The notes below the pieces were generated by a model. The model ran no database searches. It was not told where the DNA came from and saw only the letters and a program-made list of their open reading frames with translations. Shown here one piece after another: positions 45,774 through 55,314 of a DNA stretch of 64,000 nt. The stretch spans positions 124,001 to 188,000 of the forward strand of contig NZ_PKQP01000009.1 of NCBI RefSeq assembly GCF_002887735.1. Direction: 5' to 3'. A program made the translations under genes and the position numbers. Position 1 is the stretch's first letter, and each line of letters begins with the position of its first letter. This DNA is from Stenotrophomonas bentonitica (GTDB lineage Bacteria > Pseudomonadota > Gammaproteobacteria > Xanthomonadales > Xanthomonadaceae).

Positions 45774-47972
45774 TCAGAACGACCAGGTGAACGTCAGGCC
45801 GCCATTGCGACCATCACCGTACGCGCCGTACCCGTTAATCTGCGAGAAGTACGTCTTGTCCAGCAGATTGTTGAGGTTGGCCTGCACGCTGAACGCCGGC
45901 GAGATGCGGTAGCGCACGAACGCGCTGACCAGCGCATAGCCACCCTGCTCGATACGGCCATAGGCCGGCACCGGATAGTAGATGCCGTTCTGCCAGTTGG
46001 CACCGCCACCGACCGTCAGCGCGCTCAGCGACTGCGGGGTGTAGCTGGTGAACAGCTTGATGGTGGTCTGCGGCAGGTTGGTGTTGATGTCCGCATCGTT
46101 GATGTCCTTGGCCACGTAGCGCGAGGCACCGAAGGTCGCGTTCCAGCCCGGCGCGAGTTCGCCGTTGAGCTCGAACTCGAAACCGCGGCTCACCGTGCCG
46201 CGCGCGGCGATGTAGGCGAACTCATTAGGACTGCCTTGGACGGGCTCGGTGGTGGCCTGGCCGACGTTGTCCTGCTCGATGCGGAACACCGCCAGCGACG
46301 CGTTCAGGCGGTTGTCGAACCACGCGCCTTTGACGCCCACTTCGTAGCTCTTGCCGTCCACCGGATCCAAGTAGCTGCCCGCGCGGTTCTTCAGCGTCTG
46401 CGGCTGGAAGATCTCGGTGTAGCTGGCGTAAGTGGAGTAGGTGTCGTTGAGGTCGAAGACCAGGCCTGCGTACGGGGTGGTGACCTTGTGGCTAAAGCGA
46501 CTGACGACTGCGCCCTCCAGACCGTCCAAGCTCCAGTCGGTATAGCGCGCACCAATGATCAGCTTCAGCGGATCGGCCAACGACAGGCGAGTCGCCGCGT
46601 AACCTGCCTTTTGAGTGATCGTGCCACGGCTCTGCAGCTTCATTGCACGCCATTCTGGTTCAGGGAAATTGCCGTTCCAGCCGAGATAGTTGGGCAGCGG
46701 TAGGTATGGCGCAATCGGATCACTGAAGAAATCCGGCTGGTAATCACCTTTGTTGGAGTACTCCCGCTTGTTGTAGCTCAAGCCGGCCATGAACTGATGC
46801 TCGCGGCCAAACAGCTGAAATGGACCGTCGACGAAGCCATCGACCGCGCTGACTTTGCGCTCCGTGTTGTAGAAGCCTGCAGAAGGCGTGATACCAGCGC
46901 CGGTTTCTTTGTCAAAGTAGGACGCGCCAGTCATCCAGTCGTTGTAGGCGGTGTAGAACAGCTTGTCATCGGCCTTGGTTTCGTCATGCGTAGCGCCGAC
47001 TTTGAACTTCCAGCCGCTGGCAAACCCGTGTTCGAGAGTGGCGAAGGCCCGCTTGCTGGTAGTATCCCAATACGTCCAGCCGGGGTTCGGGTTGAACGAT
47101 TCGTCGTAACCGGTGGAGGTGCCATCGGAGAACAGCATCGGGAAACCACCCCAGGTCGCGCCGTTGGCGCGCTTCTGCTGGTAGTCGTAGCCCACGCTCA
47201 GCTGCGTGTCCGGGGTCAGGTCGGCGTCGATCACCGCATAGCCCAGCGTCTTGTGCTGGTCGTAGCGGTCCATCTGTGATTCGGTATCCAGGTAGCTGCC
47301 GATCACGCGCGCGCGCACCGAGCCGCTGGCGTTCAGCGGGGTGGTCACATCCACCGTGCTGCGGGTGCGGCCCCAGCTGCCGACGTTCACCGACACGCTG
47401 CCGGTCAGTTCGGCACTGTCGGCATGCTTGCGGATCAGGTTCACCGAGGCGGACGGGTTGCCGGCACCGCTGAGCAGGCCGGTGGCGCCACGCACCACTT
47501 CCACGCGGTCATACAGGGCCAGGTCCAGGCCGGAATCGCCGTAGCTCCAGTTCTGCACCATCTGGGTCGGCAGGCCGTCGAACTGATAGCTGTCGATGTA
47601 AAACCCGCGCGCGTAGAACTCGGTGCGCTCGGTATCGGACTGGGTGCTGCTGATGCCGGTGGTGTTGCCCAGCACGTCGATGATGTCATCCAGGTTCTGA
47701 TCCTCGATGCGCTGGTGGCTGATGATGCTCACCGACTGCGGGATCTCGCGCGGGGCCAGATCGAAGCGGGTACCGGCCGAGGTCTTGCGGACCGAATAGC
47801 CTTCGGCGCGCTCGCCCTTGACCACGATCTTGTCCAGGGTGGTGGCGTCGGGGGCGGCGTCCTGCGCGAATGCGGGGGCGGCGGCGAGGGTGCACAACGC
47901 CAGCATCAATGCCTGCGGCAGCGGGCGACGGAGCATCGACGGGCGGGACAGCACGTGGGCGGAGCGGGTCAT
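45774..47972 (-). CDS. TonB-dependent siderophore receptor (FhuE/FpvA-like)
   Basis: 732 residues from ATG 47972; ATG 47933 is an alternative. Signal region LMLALCTLAAAPAFAQ, then VVKGERAEGYSVRKTSAGTRFDLAPREIPQSVSIIS, the plug start typical of ferric-siderophore receptors of the FhuE/FpvA group, and a barrel ending GGLTFTWSF. A Fur-box-like site lies upstream at 48134-48152. The frame remains open to 48179, across that site, which argues for the shorter start. The middle (about 46560-47000) is visibly poorer in GC than both ends and encodes outward-facing barrel segments. Confidence 0.88.
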   Translation of the reverse strand: MTRSAHVLSRPSMLRRPLPQALMLALCTLAAAPAFAQDAAPDATTLDKIVVKGERAEGYSVRKTSAGTRFDLAPREIPQSVSIISHQRIEDQNLDDIIDVLGNTTGISSTQSDTERTEFYARGFYIDSYQFDGLPTQMVQNWSYGDSGLDLALYDRVEVVRGATGLLSGAGNPSASVNLIRKHADSAELTGSVSVNVGSWGRTRSTVDVTTPLNASGSVRARVIGSYLDTESQMDRYDQHKTLGYAVIDADLTPDTQLSVGYDYQQKRANGATWGGFPMLFSDGTSTGYDESFNPNPGWTYWDTTSKRAFATLEHGFASGWKFKVGATHDETKADDKLFYTAYNDWMTGASYFDKETGAGITPSAGFYNTERKVSAVDGFVDGPFQLFGREHQFMAGLSYNKREYSNKGDYQPDFFSDPIAPYLPLPNYLGWNGNFPEPEWRAMKLQSRGTITQKAGYAATRLSLADPLKLIIGARYTDWSLDGLEGAVVSRFSHKVTTPYAGLVFDLNDTYSTYASYTEIFQPQTLKNRAGSYLDPVDGKSYEVGVKGAWFDNRLNASLAVFRIEQDNVGQATTEPVQGSPNEFAYIAARGTVSRGFEFELNGELAPGWNATFGASRYVAKDINDADINTNLPQTTIKLFTSYTPQSLSALTVGGGANWQNGIYYPVPAYGRIEQGGYALVSAFVRYRISPAFSVQANLNNLLDKTYFSQINGYGAYGDGRNGGLTFTWSF

Positions 47973-48133
47973 CGGCGTTTCCAGAAGGGCGGCAACGGGC
48001 ATGGCCGGCGTCCTGGGTGGCCTGCGGCGGAGCGGGGGTGGGGGCAGGAAGCGGCTGGCGGGGGCGGTGACCCGGCGCGGGCTCGATAACTGTTCACGGG
48101 TGCGCATCCCTTGCGCGACCCGGGTCACACTAT

Positions 48134-48152
48134 CGTAATGGCAATCATTCGC
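48134..48152. promoter_or_regulatory. Fur-box-like site before the siderophore receptor
   Basis: CGTAATGGCAATCATTCGC agrees with the 19-bp Fur consensus at 13 positions, including the central AATCATT block. It lies 162 bases before the chosen start, so iron repression is likely. Confidence 0.65.
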
Positions 48153-48402
48153 ATCATCAACCGCATCGGTCATCGGCACCGATGCGCAAGGCCGGCGACT
48201 CCAGGCGCTCTCGTATTCATACTTCCCGCTGCCGAGCCTCCGCGGGCGCAGGCGCGCCTCGTGCGTCGCCGTAGCTATCCGCGCGCTGGGTTAACAGCCC
48301 CGTCGCTACCCTGAGCCTGCGCTGGGTGGACAGCCTGAGCCTCCGCGCGATTCGGCGGCCCCGCGCAGGCCAGGCCGCCTTCCTCCGCTGCAGGAGATGC
48401 CC

Positions 48403-48882
48403 ATGGTCAGCAAGAATACGATCTGCCTCTGGTTCGACGGTACCGCGCTGGACGCCGCCACCTTCTACGCCGCCACCTTCCCGGACAGCGCGGTGCACGC
48501 GGTGCATCACGCACCGGGCGACTTCCCCTCCGGCAAGCAGGGGGACGTACTCACCGTCGATTTCACCGTCGCCGGCATTCCCTGCCTCGGGCTCAACGGC
48601 GGACCGGCGTTCAAGCACAGCGAAGCCTTCTCCTTCCAGATCGCGACCGATGACCAGGCCGAGACCGACCGGCTCTGGAACGCGATCGTCGGCAACGGCG
48701 GCGAGGAAAGCGCCTGCGGCTGGTGCCGCGACAAGTGGGGCCTGTCCTGGCAGATCACCCCGCGGGTATTGACCGACGCGGTGACCAGCAAAGACCCCGC
48801 CGTGGCCCGGCGCGCGTTCGAGGCGATGATGACCATGCGCAGGATCGACGTGGCGGCCATCGAAGCGGCGGTGAGGGGCTGA
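48403..48882 (+). CDS. VOC-family protein (PhnB/glyoxalase-like)
   Basis: 159 residues. The pattern NTICLWFDGTALDAATFYAATFPDS, CLGLNGGPAFKHSEAFSFQI and CGWCRDKWGLSWQITPRVL is that of PhnB-like vicinal-oxygen-chelate proteins, often labelled 3-demethylubiquinone methyltransferase-like. No metal-dependent activity is established for the group. The ATG at 48403 is preferred to 48397 because AGGAG at 48392-48396 then sits six bases away. It precedes the AraC regulator on the same strand. Confidence 0.8.
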   Translation: MVSKNTICLWFDGTALDAATFYAATFPDSAVHAVHHAPGDFPSGKQGDVLTVDFTVAGIPCLGLNGGPAFKHSEAFSFQIATDDQAETDRLWNAIVGNGGEESACGWCRDKWGLSWQITPRVLTDAVTSKDPAVARRAFEAMMTMRRIDVAAIEAAVRG

Positions 48883-48985
48883 GACAACAGGCGCGGCGCG
48901 TTGCAGCGGACAGCAAGAACGATCAAATGGCGCGGCGCGCGCTGGGTTACGCTGCGGTCCCGTTCATCGGCATGGATCTGGCGGT

Positions 48986-49837
48986 ATGGGTGCGGCACGC
49001 AGGGCCCTGTGGTACATCGAAAGCCACTTCGCTGAAAACCCGTCGCTGGCCGATATCGCCGGCGTGGTGGGGCTGTCGCCGTTCCATCTCTCGCGGCTGT
49101 TCCAGCTCAGCACCGGGACCTCGGTGGTGCGCTATCTGCGAGGCCGCCGGCTGACCCACGCCGCGCACCAGCTGGCGGCCGGGGCCGATGGCATTCTCGA
49201 GGTGGCCATTGCTGCCGGCTACGCCTCACACGCGGCCTTTACCCGCGCATTTTCCGAGCAGTTCGGACGTTCGCCCGAGCAGGTGCGCGAGCAGGGGCTG
49301 GCCGGCATGGTGTTGGTCGAGGCATTGAAGCTGATCGATCCCTCGACACCCTGCAGGATCGAACCCCATCGCGCGCACCGCGGTGCCCTGCGCGTGGCCG
49401 GCATCGGTGCACGCCATACCGCCGCGACCGTCGCATCGATTCCTTCGCAATGGCAGCGCCTGGACGAGGCGCATGGGTTGGGCGCGCAGATCGCCTACGG
49501 CGTGTGCGGCAACAATGACGCTGACGGCGGCTTTGACTACATCGCCGGCGTGGAGATCCGTGCCTCCGCGCCCGTGCCCTCCGGCTGGCAGGCGATCTCG
49601 ATCGCGCCTCGCGAGTATCTGGTGGCCTGGCATGCCGGGCACATTTCCGCGATCCGCTCCACCTGGTTCTGGCTGTTGAATGACTATCTGCCGGCGTCCG
49701 GCCTGACCCTGGCCGACGCACCGGACCTGGAGCGCTACGACGCGCGCTTCGATGACCGCAGCGGCCACGGCGGGGTGGAGATCTGGCTGCCGCTGGCCGA
49801 CACGTTGCACCTCAAGGAGATTGACCCATGCGAATGA
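48986..49837 (+). CDS. AraC-family regulator with GyrI-like effector domain
   Basis: 283 residues. The DNA-binding domain is at the N-terminus (about 5-105: SLADIAGVVGLSPFHLSRLFQ and YASHAAFTRAFSEQFGRSPEQVR), as in the SoxS/Rob-like plus GyrI architecture. The C-terminal part (about 125-283) is a GyrI-like small-molecule-binding domain. Rob/TipAS-like proteins of this form sense drugs or hydrophobic ligands. It overlaps the secreted hydrolase gene by 10 bases, so the two are coupled and the hydrolase may be a target. Confidence 0.83.
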   Translation: MGAARRALWYIESHFAENPSLADIAGVVGLSPFHLSRLFQLSTGTSVVRYLRGRRLTHAAHQLAAGADGILEVAIAAGYASHAAFTRAFSEQFGRSPEQVREQGLAGMVLVEALKLIDPSTPCRIEPHRAHRGALRVAGIGARHTAATVASIPSQWQRLDEAHGLGAQIAYGVCGNNDADGGFDYIAGVEIRASAPVPSGWQAISIAPREYLVAWHAGHISAIRSTWFWLLNDYLPASGLTLADAPDLERYDARFDDRSGHGGVEIWLPLADTLHLKEIDPCE

Positions 49838-50916
49838 CCGCCCGTTGTTGTGCCGCGCTGCTGGCGCTGTGCCTGCCCCTGTTTGCCGCTGGGGCCGTGC
49901 CGCCCGTTGGCGAGCGGCACGGCGTTGCACATACGCCCAGTGCGGCCGTGCGCGATGCCGACCACCGCGACAACGTGCGCTACACCGTGTGGTACCCGGC
50001 CCAGCCCGATGCGCAGGAAACCGCGCTGACGATCGGCCCGCCGGGGGCGCCCTTGTTCGAGGTCGGTACGGCGGCCGCCGATGCCGCCATCGCCAAAGGA
50101 CGCTGGCCGGTCCTGCTGCTCTCGCACGGCAACGGGGGCAGTGCCCGGATGATGGGCTGGTTCGGCACCGCGATGGCGCGGGCCGGATACGTGGTGATCG
50201 CAGTTGATCATCCCGGCAACAACGGGGTGGACCCGATGACCGAGGCCGCCAGCATCCTGATGTGGAACCGCGTGGATGACCTGGCTGCCGCGCTGGCCGC
50301 GGTGCAGGCCGACCCGGCGCTGGCCGCGGAGATCGATGCCACCCGGTTGGGCATCGCGGGCTATTCGGCCGGCGGGTTCACTGCCCTGGTCGCCGCGGGC
50401 GTACGCCCGGACGTGAAGCGGCTGCTGGCGTTCTGCCGCGCATATCCCGCCGATGGGGTATGCGCCCCGCAGGCGGAGAACCCGGCGCTGATGCTTGCCC
50501 GCCGGATGGCGGCTGCAGACACACCGGAACTGGCCCCATGGGTGGCCAAGGCCGGTGAGGATCGCGCCATCCCAGGCGTGGACGCCGTGTTCCTGATTGC
50601 GCCGGCCATGGTGCAGGCCTTCGCCCCGGAGGAACTGGAGAAGGTCACGCCGCCGGTCTCGATCATCGTCGGTGCAGCCGACACCGTGGCCTCGCCGGCC
50701 ACCAACAGCGACGTGGCCGCTTCGGCACTTCCGAAGGCGACGCTGACCACCTTGCCGGCGGTGGGACACTACGACTTCCTGTCCAGCTGCACCGCTTTGG
50801 GCCAGACGCGCGTCGGCGCACTCTGCCAGGTGGCGGCCGACAAGCAGGCCACACACGGGGCCGCGATCACGGAAGCGACGGCATTGTTCGATGCTGCGCT
50901 GTCGGCCACGCGCTGA
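49828..50916 (+). CDS. Secreted alpha/beta hydrolase (dienelactone hydrolase/PAF-AH-like)
   Basis: 362 residues. Signal peptide ALLALCLPLFAAGA. The alpha/beta-hydrolase core has VLLLSHGNGG (oxyanion strand), the nucleophile elbow GIAGYSAGGFTA, ILVGAADT-type acidic turn (IIVGAADTVASP) and a late His in AVGHYDFL. Three widely spaced cysteines near the C-terminus could pair in the periplasm. The substrate is unknown; esters or lipids are typical of the family. AGGAG lies eight bases before the ATG, inside the AraC gene. Confidence 0.8.
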   Translation: MRMTARCCAALLALCLPLFAAGAVPPVGERHGVAHTPSAAVRDADHRDNVRYTVWYPAQPDAQETALTIGPPGAPLFEVGTAAADAAIAKGRWPVLLLSHGNGGSARMMGWFGTAMARAGYVVIAVDHPGNNGVDPMTEAASILMWNRVDDLAAALAAVQADPALAAEIDATRLGIAGYSAGGFTALVAAGVRPDVKRLLAFCRAYPADGVCAPQAENPALMLARRMAAADTPELAPWVAKAGEDRAIPGVDAVFLIAPAMVQAFAPEELEKVTPPVSIIVGAADTVASPATNSDVAASALPKATLTTLPAVGHYDFLSSCTALGQTRVGALCQVAADKQATHGAAITEATALFDAALSATR

Positions 50917-51031
50917 CGCAGGTAGCTCCGCCCGGGCAACGTTCAGCGCCTTCCGAGCGCCGCACATCGAGCCCGCCGTCAGGGCCAGCAGCAAGGCGGC
51001 GTCGGCAGGCGATCCGCAATATCCTGTGCGC

Positions 51032-51910
51032 ATGTCGACCTCCCGCCTCTCTACGTTCTTTCCCGCCCTGGCCGTGCTGGGCTCGGTCACCTCGCTGGCC
51101 GTCGGCACCTCGTATGCCAAACAGCTGTTCCCGCTGATCGGTGCGCAGGGCACCAGCGCACTGCGCGTGGGTTTCTCGGCGCTGGTGCTGCTGATGGTGT
51201 TCCGGCCGTGGCGCTGGACCACCTCGCGCGCGGATGCGGGGGCGATCTTCCGCTATGGCATCACGCTGGGGGTGATGAACCTGCTGTTCTACATGGCGCT
51301 GCGCACGATCCCGTTCGGCATCGCGGTGGCGATCGAATTCTGCGGGCCGCTGGCGGTGGCGATGTGTTCCTCGCGGCGGCCGGTCGATTTCGTCTGGGTC
51401 GGCTGCGCGCTGGTCGGGCTGTTGCTGCTGCTGCCGCTGGGCCATGGCGAGCCGCTGGACCCGGTGGGGGTGATGTTCGCGCTGGGCGCGGCGGTGTGCT
51501 GGGCGCTGTACATCATCTTCGGCAAGCGCGCCGGGCATCTGCCGGCCGGGCATACGGTCTCGCTGGGGCTGTGCGCGGCCGCGCTGGTGGTGGTGCCGGT
51601 CGGCGTGGCGCACGCGGGCATGGCGCTGCTGGAGCCGAGGATCCTGCTGTTCGGCCTGGGAGTGGCGATCGTCTCCAGCGCGATCCCGATGTCGCTGGAA
51701 ATGATGGCGCTCAAGCGGCTGCCGAAAGAGACCTTCGGCATCCTGATCAGCATGGAACCGGCGGTCGCCGCGCTGCTGGCGATGGGGCTGCTGGCCGAGC
51801 ACCTGACCCCGCTGCAATGGGCGGCGATCGGTTGCACGGTGGTGGCGTCGGTGGGCAGTACGTTGACTGCGAAACGGGCGGTGGTGCCGTTGCCCGGTGC
51901 GCCGGCGTAA
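51032..51910 (+). CDS. EamA-family exporter (RhtA-like)
   Basis: 292 residues with ten hydrophobic segments in two EamA repeats. GTSYAKQLFPLIGAQGTSALRVGFSALVL and AIEFCGPLAVA in the first half, and ISMEPAVAALLAMGLLAEHLT in the second, match the RhtA threonine/homoserine exporter subgroup. The ATG at 51032 begins the family N-terminus although the frame is open further upstream. Confidence 0.83.
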   Translation: MSTSRLSTFFPALAVLGSVTSLAVGTSYAKQLFPLIGAQGTSALRVGFSALVLLMVFRPWRWTTSRADAGAIFRYGITLGVMNLLFYMALRTIPFGIAVAIEFCGPLAVAMCSSRRPVDFVWVGCALVGLLLLLPLGHGEPLDPVGVMFALGAAVCWALYIIFGKRAGHLPAGHTVSLGLCAAALVVVPVGVAHAGMALLEPRILLFGLGVAIVSSAIPMSLEMMALKRLPKETFGILISMEPAVAALLAMGLLAEHLTPLQWAAIGCTVVASVGSTLTAKRAVVPLPGAPA

Positions 51911-51928
51911 TCGCGCGCGATGGTATCG

Positions 51929-52093
51929 GTAGTGCCGGCCGCTGGCCGGCTCCTCATGATCCAACGGTGCTGCGGAGCCGGCCAGCGGCCGGCACTACCA
52001 GGATTCGCGCGGAGCCGGCCAGCGGCCGGCACTACCAGGATGCGAGGAGCCGGCATTGCCGGGAATCGCGCACCGACCAACGGTCGGCGCTAC
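51929..52093. repeat. SMAG array plus a second REP class
   Basis: Three clear SMAG palindromes (51929-51950, 51975-51998, 52012-52035), a degraded one near 52045, and a different palindrome at 52070-52093 (GCACCGACCA-ACGGTCGGCGCTAC). All lie between the convergent RhtA-like and betA genes. Confidence 0.82.
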
Positions 52094-52111
52094 CCATGGA
52101 TCGCCGCGCCC

Positions 52112-53782
52112 TCAGCGCCGTGCCGGTGCGTCCCCGGCGACGTAATACGCCGCCGTGCTGCGCGGCAGCGGGGCACGCCCGCGGATCCGGTCGGCGATCT
52201 TCTCGGCGATCATGATCGTGGTGGCGTTGAGGTTGCCGGTGATGATGCGCGGCATGATCGAAGCATCCACCACGCGCAGGCTTTCCATGCCATGTACGCG
52301 GCCCTGGCCATCGACCACGCTCATCGCATCGGTGCCCATCGCGCACGAGCAGGAGGGGTGGTAGGCGGTTTCGGCATGCGCGCGCACGAACGCGTCGAGT
52401 TCCGCATCGGTCTGGCACGCGGCGCTCGGGCTGATCTCGCGGCCACGGTATTCGTCCAGCGCGGGCTGGGCGATGATCTCGCGGGTGATGCGGATCGCGT
52501 CGCGGAACTCCTGCCAGTCCTGGTCGGTGGACTGGTAGTTGAACAGGATGGAAGGGTGCTCGCGCGGGTCCAGCGACTTCGCATGCACGCGGCCGCGGCT
52601 GGGCGTGCGCATCGAACCCACGTGCGCCTGGAAACCGTGCTCCTTGACCGCGTTGGTGCCGTTGTAATTGATCGCCACCGGCAGGAAGTGGTACTGGATG
52701 TTCGGCCAGTCGAACTCCTCCCGGGTACGGATGAAGCCACCGGCTTCGAACTGGTTGCTGGCGCCGATCCCGGTGCCGGCGAACAGCCACTCCGCACCGA
52801 TCGCCGGCTGGTTCCACCACTGCAGCGCCGGGTACAGCGAGACCGGCTTCTTGCAGGCGTACTGCATGTACACCTCCAGGTGGTCCTGCAGGTTCTCGCC
52901 GACGCCGGGCAGGTCGTGCACCAGTGGAACGCCGAGGGCGGCCAGCAATGCCGGCGCGCCCACGCCGGAGCGCTGCAGGATCTGCGGCGAGGCGATCGCA
53001 CCGGCGCACAGCAGCACCTCGCGGCGTGCGGTGGCGTCGATCGGCTCGGCGCTGTTGCCGGCCAGGTAGCGCACGCCCACCGCGCGCTTGCCGGCGAACA
53101 GGATGCGGTCGGTGGTGGCGTGCACCACGATCTCCAGTCCCTCGCGGTCCTTGGCCATGTCCAGGTAACCGCGCGCGGTACTGGAGCGGCGCCCGCGCGG
53201 GGTCACCGTGCGGTCCATCGGGCCGAAGCCTTCCTGCTGGTAGCCGTTGAGGTCGTCGGTGCGCGGGTAGCCGGCCTGCACGCCGGCCTCGACCATCGCG
53301 TGGAACAGCACGTTGTTGCCGTTCTTCGGCGTGGCCACGCTGACCGGGCCGTCGCCGCCGTGATAATCGTTGGCGCCGATGTCGCGCGTTTCCGCCTTGC
53401 GGAAGTAGGGCAGCACGTCGTGGTAGCTCCAGTCCTCCAGGCCGTCGAAGCTGGCCCACTGGTCGAAGTCCATCGCGTTGCCGCGGATGTAGCACATGCC
53501 GTTGATCAGCGAGGAACCGCCCAGGCCCTTGCCGCGGCCGCACTCCATGCGCCGGTTGTCCATGTAGGGTTCCGGCTCGGTTTCATACGCCCAGTTGTAA
53601 CGCCGGCCCTGCAGCGGATAGGCCAGTGCGGCCGGCATCTGGGTAGGGAAATCCATCCGGTAATCCGGCCCACCGGCTTCCAGCAGCAGCACGCTGACGC
53701 CGGCGTCTTCGGTCAGGCGCGCGGCCAGCGTGTTGCCGGCCGAACCGGCGCCGATGATGATGTAGTCGTACTCGCGCTTCAT
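52112..53782 (-). CDS. betA: Choline dehydrogenase
   Basis: 556 residues, GMC oxidoreductase. FAD-binding [16 protein letters not shown] at the N-terminus, [18 protein letters not shown], the second GMC signature [15 protein letters not shown], and the C-terminal His/Asn region [10 protein letters not shown] plus [13 protein letters not shown]. It oxidises choline to betaine aldehyde at the membrane. AGGAG precedes the ATG. It is third in the leftward order betT-betB-betA, 25 bases after betB. Confidence 0.93.
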   Translation of the reverse strand: MKREYDYIIIGAGSAGNTLAARLTEDAGVSVLLLEAGGPDYRMDFPTQMPAALAYPLQGRRYNWAYETEPEPYMDNRRMECGRGKGLGGSSLINGMCYIRGNAMDFDQWASFDGLEDWSYHDVLPYFRKAETRDIGANDYHGGDGPVSVATPKNGNNVLFHAMVEAGVQAGYPRTDDLNGYQQEGFGPMDRTVTPRGRRSSTARGYLDMAKDREGLEIVVHATTDRILFAGKRAVGVRYLAGNSAEPIDATARREVLLCAGAIASPQILQRSGVGAPALLAALGVPLVHDLPGVGENLQDHLEVYMQYACKKPVSLYPALQWWNQPAIGAEWLFAGTGIGASNQFEAGGFIRTREEFDWPNIQYHFLPVAINYNGTNAVKEHGFQAHVGSMRTPSRGRVHAKSLDPREHPSILFNYQSTDQDWQEFRDAIRITREIIAQPALDEYRGREISPSAACQTDAELDAFVRAHAETAYHPSCSCAMGTDAMSVVDGQGRVHGMESLRVVDASIMPRIITGNLNATTIMIAEKIADRIRGRAPLPRSTAAYYVAGDAPARR

Positions 53783-53807
53783 CGCGGTGTCTCCTGGTAA
53801 GGCCGGT

Positions 53808-55280
53808 TCAGAACACCGACGCGTAGCGGTCCAGTTCGATCTGGATGGACTTGGTGCGGGTATAGGCGCGCAGCGTGGCCAGGCCGTTTTCGCGGCCGAC
53901 ACCGGACTGCTTGTAACCGCCCACCGGCATCTGTGCCGGCGATTCGCCCCAGCTGTTGACCCAGCAGATGCCGGCCTCGAGCTGATGGATCAGGCGATGC
54001 GCGCGCGCCAGGTCCGGCGTCACCACACCGGCGGCGAGACCGTAATCGGTGTCGTTGGCGCGGCGCATGGCCTCGTCTTCGTCGTCGTACGCCAACAGGC
54101 TCATCACCGGTCCGAAAATCTCTTCGCGCACGATGCGCATGTCATCGCGGCAATCGCTGAAGATCGTCGGTGCCACATAGCAACCCTTGCCCAGCGCGCC
54201 GTCGGTCAGCCGTTCGCCGCCGCAGACCAGCCGTGCACCCTCGGCCTTGCCGCTGGCGATGTGCTCAAGCACGCGCTGCATGTGCGCGGCGCTGACCAGC
54301 GGGCCGAAGTTGGTGTCCTTGGCCAGCGGGTCGCCGATACGGATGCGCTTGACCCGTTCCAGCAGTTTGGCTTCGAACGCGGCCAGGATGCTGCGCGGCA
54401 CGAACACGCGGGTGCCGTTGGTGCACACCTGGCCGGAGCTGTAGAAATTGGCCATCATCGCCACGTCGGCGGCCAGATCCAGATCGGCGTCGGCGCAGAT
54501 GATCAGCGGCGACTTGCCCCCCAGCTCCATGGTGACGTCTTTGAGCGTGGAGCTGGAGGCACTGGCCATCACCTTGCGGCCGGTGGCGGTGCCGCCGGTG
54601 AAGGAGATCTTCTCGATCAGCGGGTGCTCGGTCAATGCCGAGCCGACGCCGGCGCCATCGCCAGGCAGCACGTTGAACACGCCATCGGGCAGGCCGGCCT
54701 CGGTGAAGATTTCCGCCAGCTTCAGCGCGGTCAGCGGCGTCACTTCGCTGGGCTTGAAGATCATCGCGTTGCCGGCGGCCAGCGCGGGGGCGGCCTTCCA
54801 CAGCGCGATCTGGATCGGGTAGTTCCAGGCACCGATCGCGCCGACCACGCCAAGGGGCTCCTGCCGGGTGTAGAAGAAGCTGCTCTCACGCAGCGGCACC
54901 TGGCTACCTTCCAGCCCGTGCATGACGCCGGCGTAGTACTCCAGCACGTCTGCACCGGTGACCACGTCCACGCTGAGCGTTTCGCTCAGGGCCTTGCCGG
55001 TGTTGCGCGATTCCAGCTCGGCCAGTGCATCGTTGCGCTCGCGCAGCAGCGCGACCGCCCGCAGCAGGATGCGCGAGCGCTCCACGGTGGTCAGCGCGGC
55101 CCATGCTTTCTGGCCGGCTTGGGCGCTCTCCACGGCAGCGTCGAGATCGTCGCTGTTGGCGCTGTGGACGTTGGCGAGCAGCTCGCCGTTGGCCGGATTG
55201 ATGACCTGGAAGGTCTGTCCGCCCTGGGAGGGAACGTAGCGGCCGCCGATGTAGAGCAGCTGGTCGGGGAGGGTAGGCAT
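53808..55280 (-). CDS. betB: Betaine aldehyde dehydrogenase
   Basis: 490 residues, NAD(P)-dependent aldehyde dehydrogenase. [22 protein letters not shown], general base Glu in MELGGKSP and nucleophile Cys in [24 protein letters not shown] and the length agree with BetB. It converts betaine aldehyde to glycine betaine, an osmoprotectant. It lies between betA and betT in one likely operon. Confidence 0.93.
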   Translation of the reverse strand: MPTLPDQLLYIGGRYVPSQGGQTFQVINPANGELLANVHSANSDDLDAAVESAQAGQKAWAALTTVERSRILLRAVALLRERNDALAELESRNTGKALSETLSVDVVTGADVLEYYAGVMHGLEGSQVPLRESSFFYTRQEPLGVVGAIGAWNYPIQIALWKAAPALAAGNAMIFKPSEVTPLTALKLAEIFTEAGLPDGVFNVLPGDGAGVGSALTEHPLIEKISFTGGTATGRKVMASASSSTLKDVTMELGGKSPLIICADADLDLAADVAMMANFYSSGQVCTNGTRVFVPRSILAAFEAKLLERVKRIRIGDPLAKDTNFGPLVSAAHMQRVLEHIASGKAEGARLVCGGERLTDGALGKGCYVAPTIFSDCRDDMRIVREEIFGPVMSLLAYDDEDEAMRRANDTDYGLAAGVVTPDLARAHRLIHQLEAGICWVNSWGESPAQMPVGGYKQSGVGRENGLATLRAYTRTKSIQIELDRYASVF

Positions 55281-55314
55281 GTCGGTGACTCCTTTGCAGC
55301 GGGAGATCAGTGCG

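Noticed and set aside
47973-48179. N-terminal extension of the siderophore receptor to 48179
   Set aside because: It crosses the Fur-like box and adds an Arg/Pro-rich stretch before the signal peptide.
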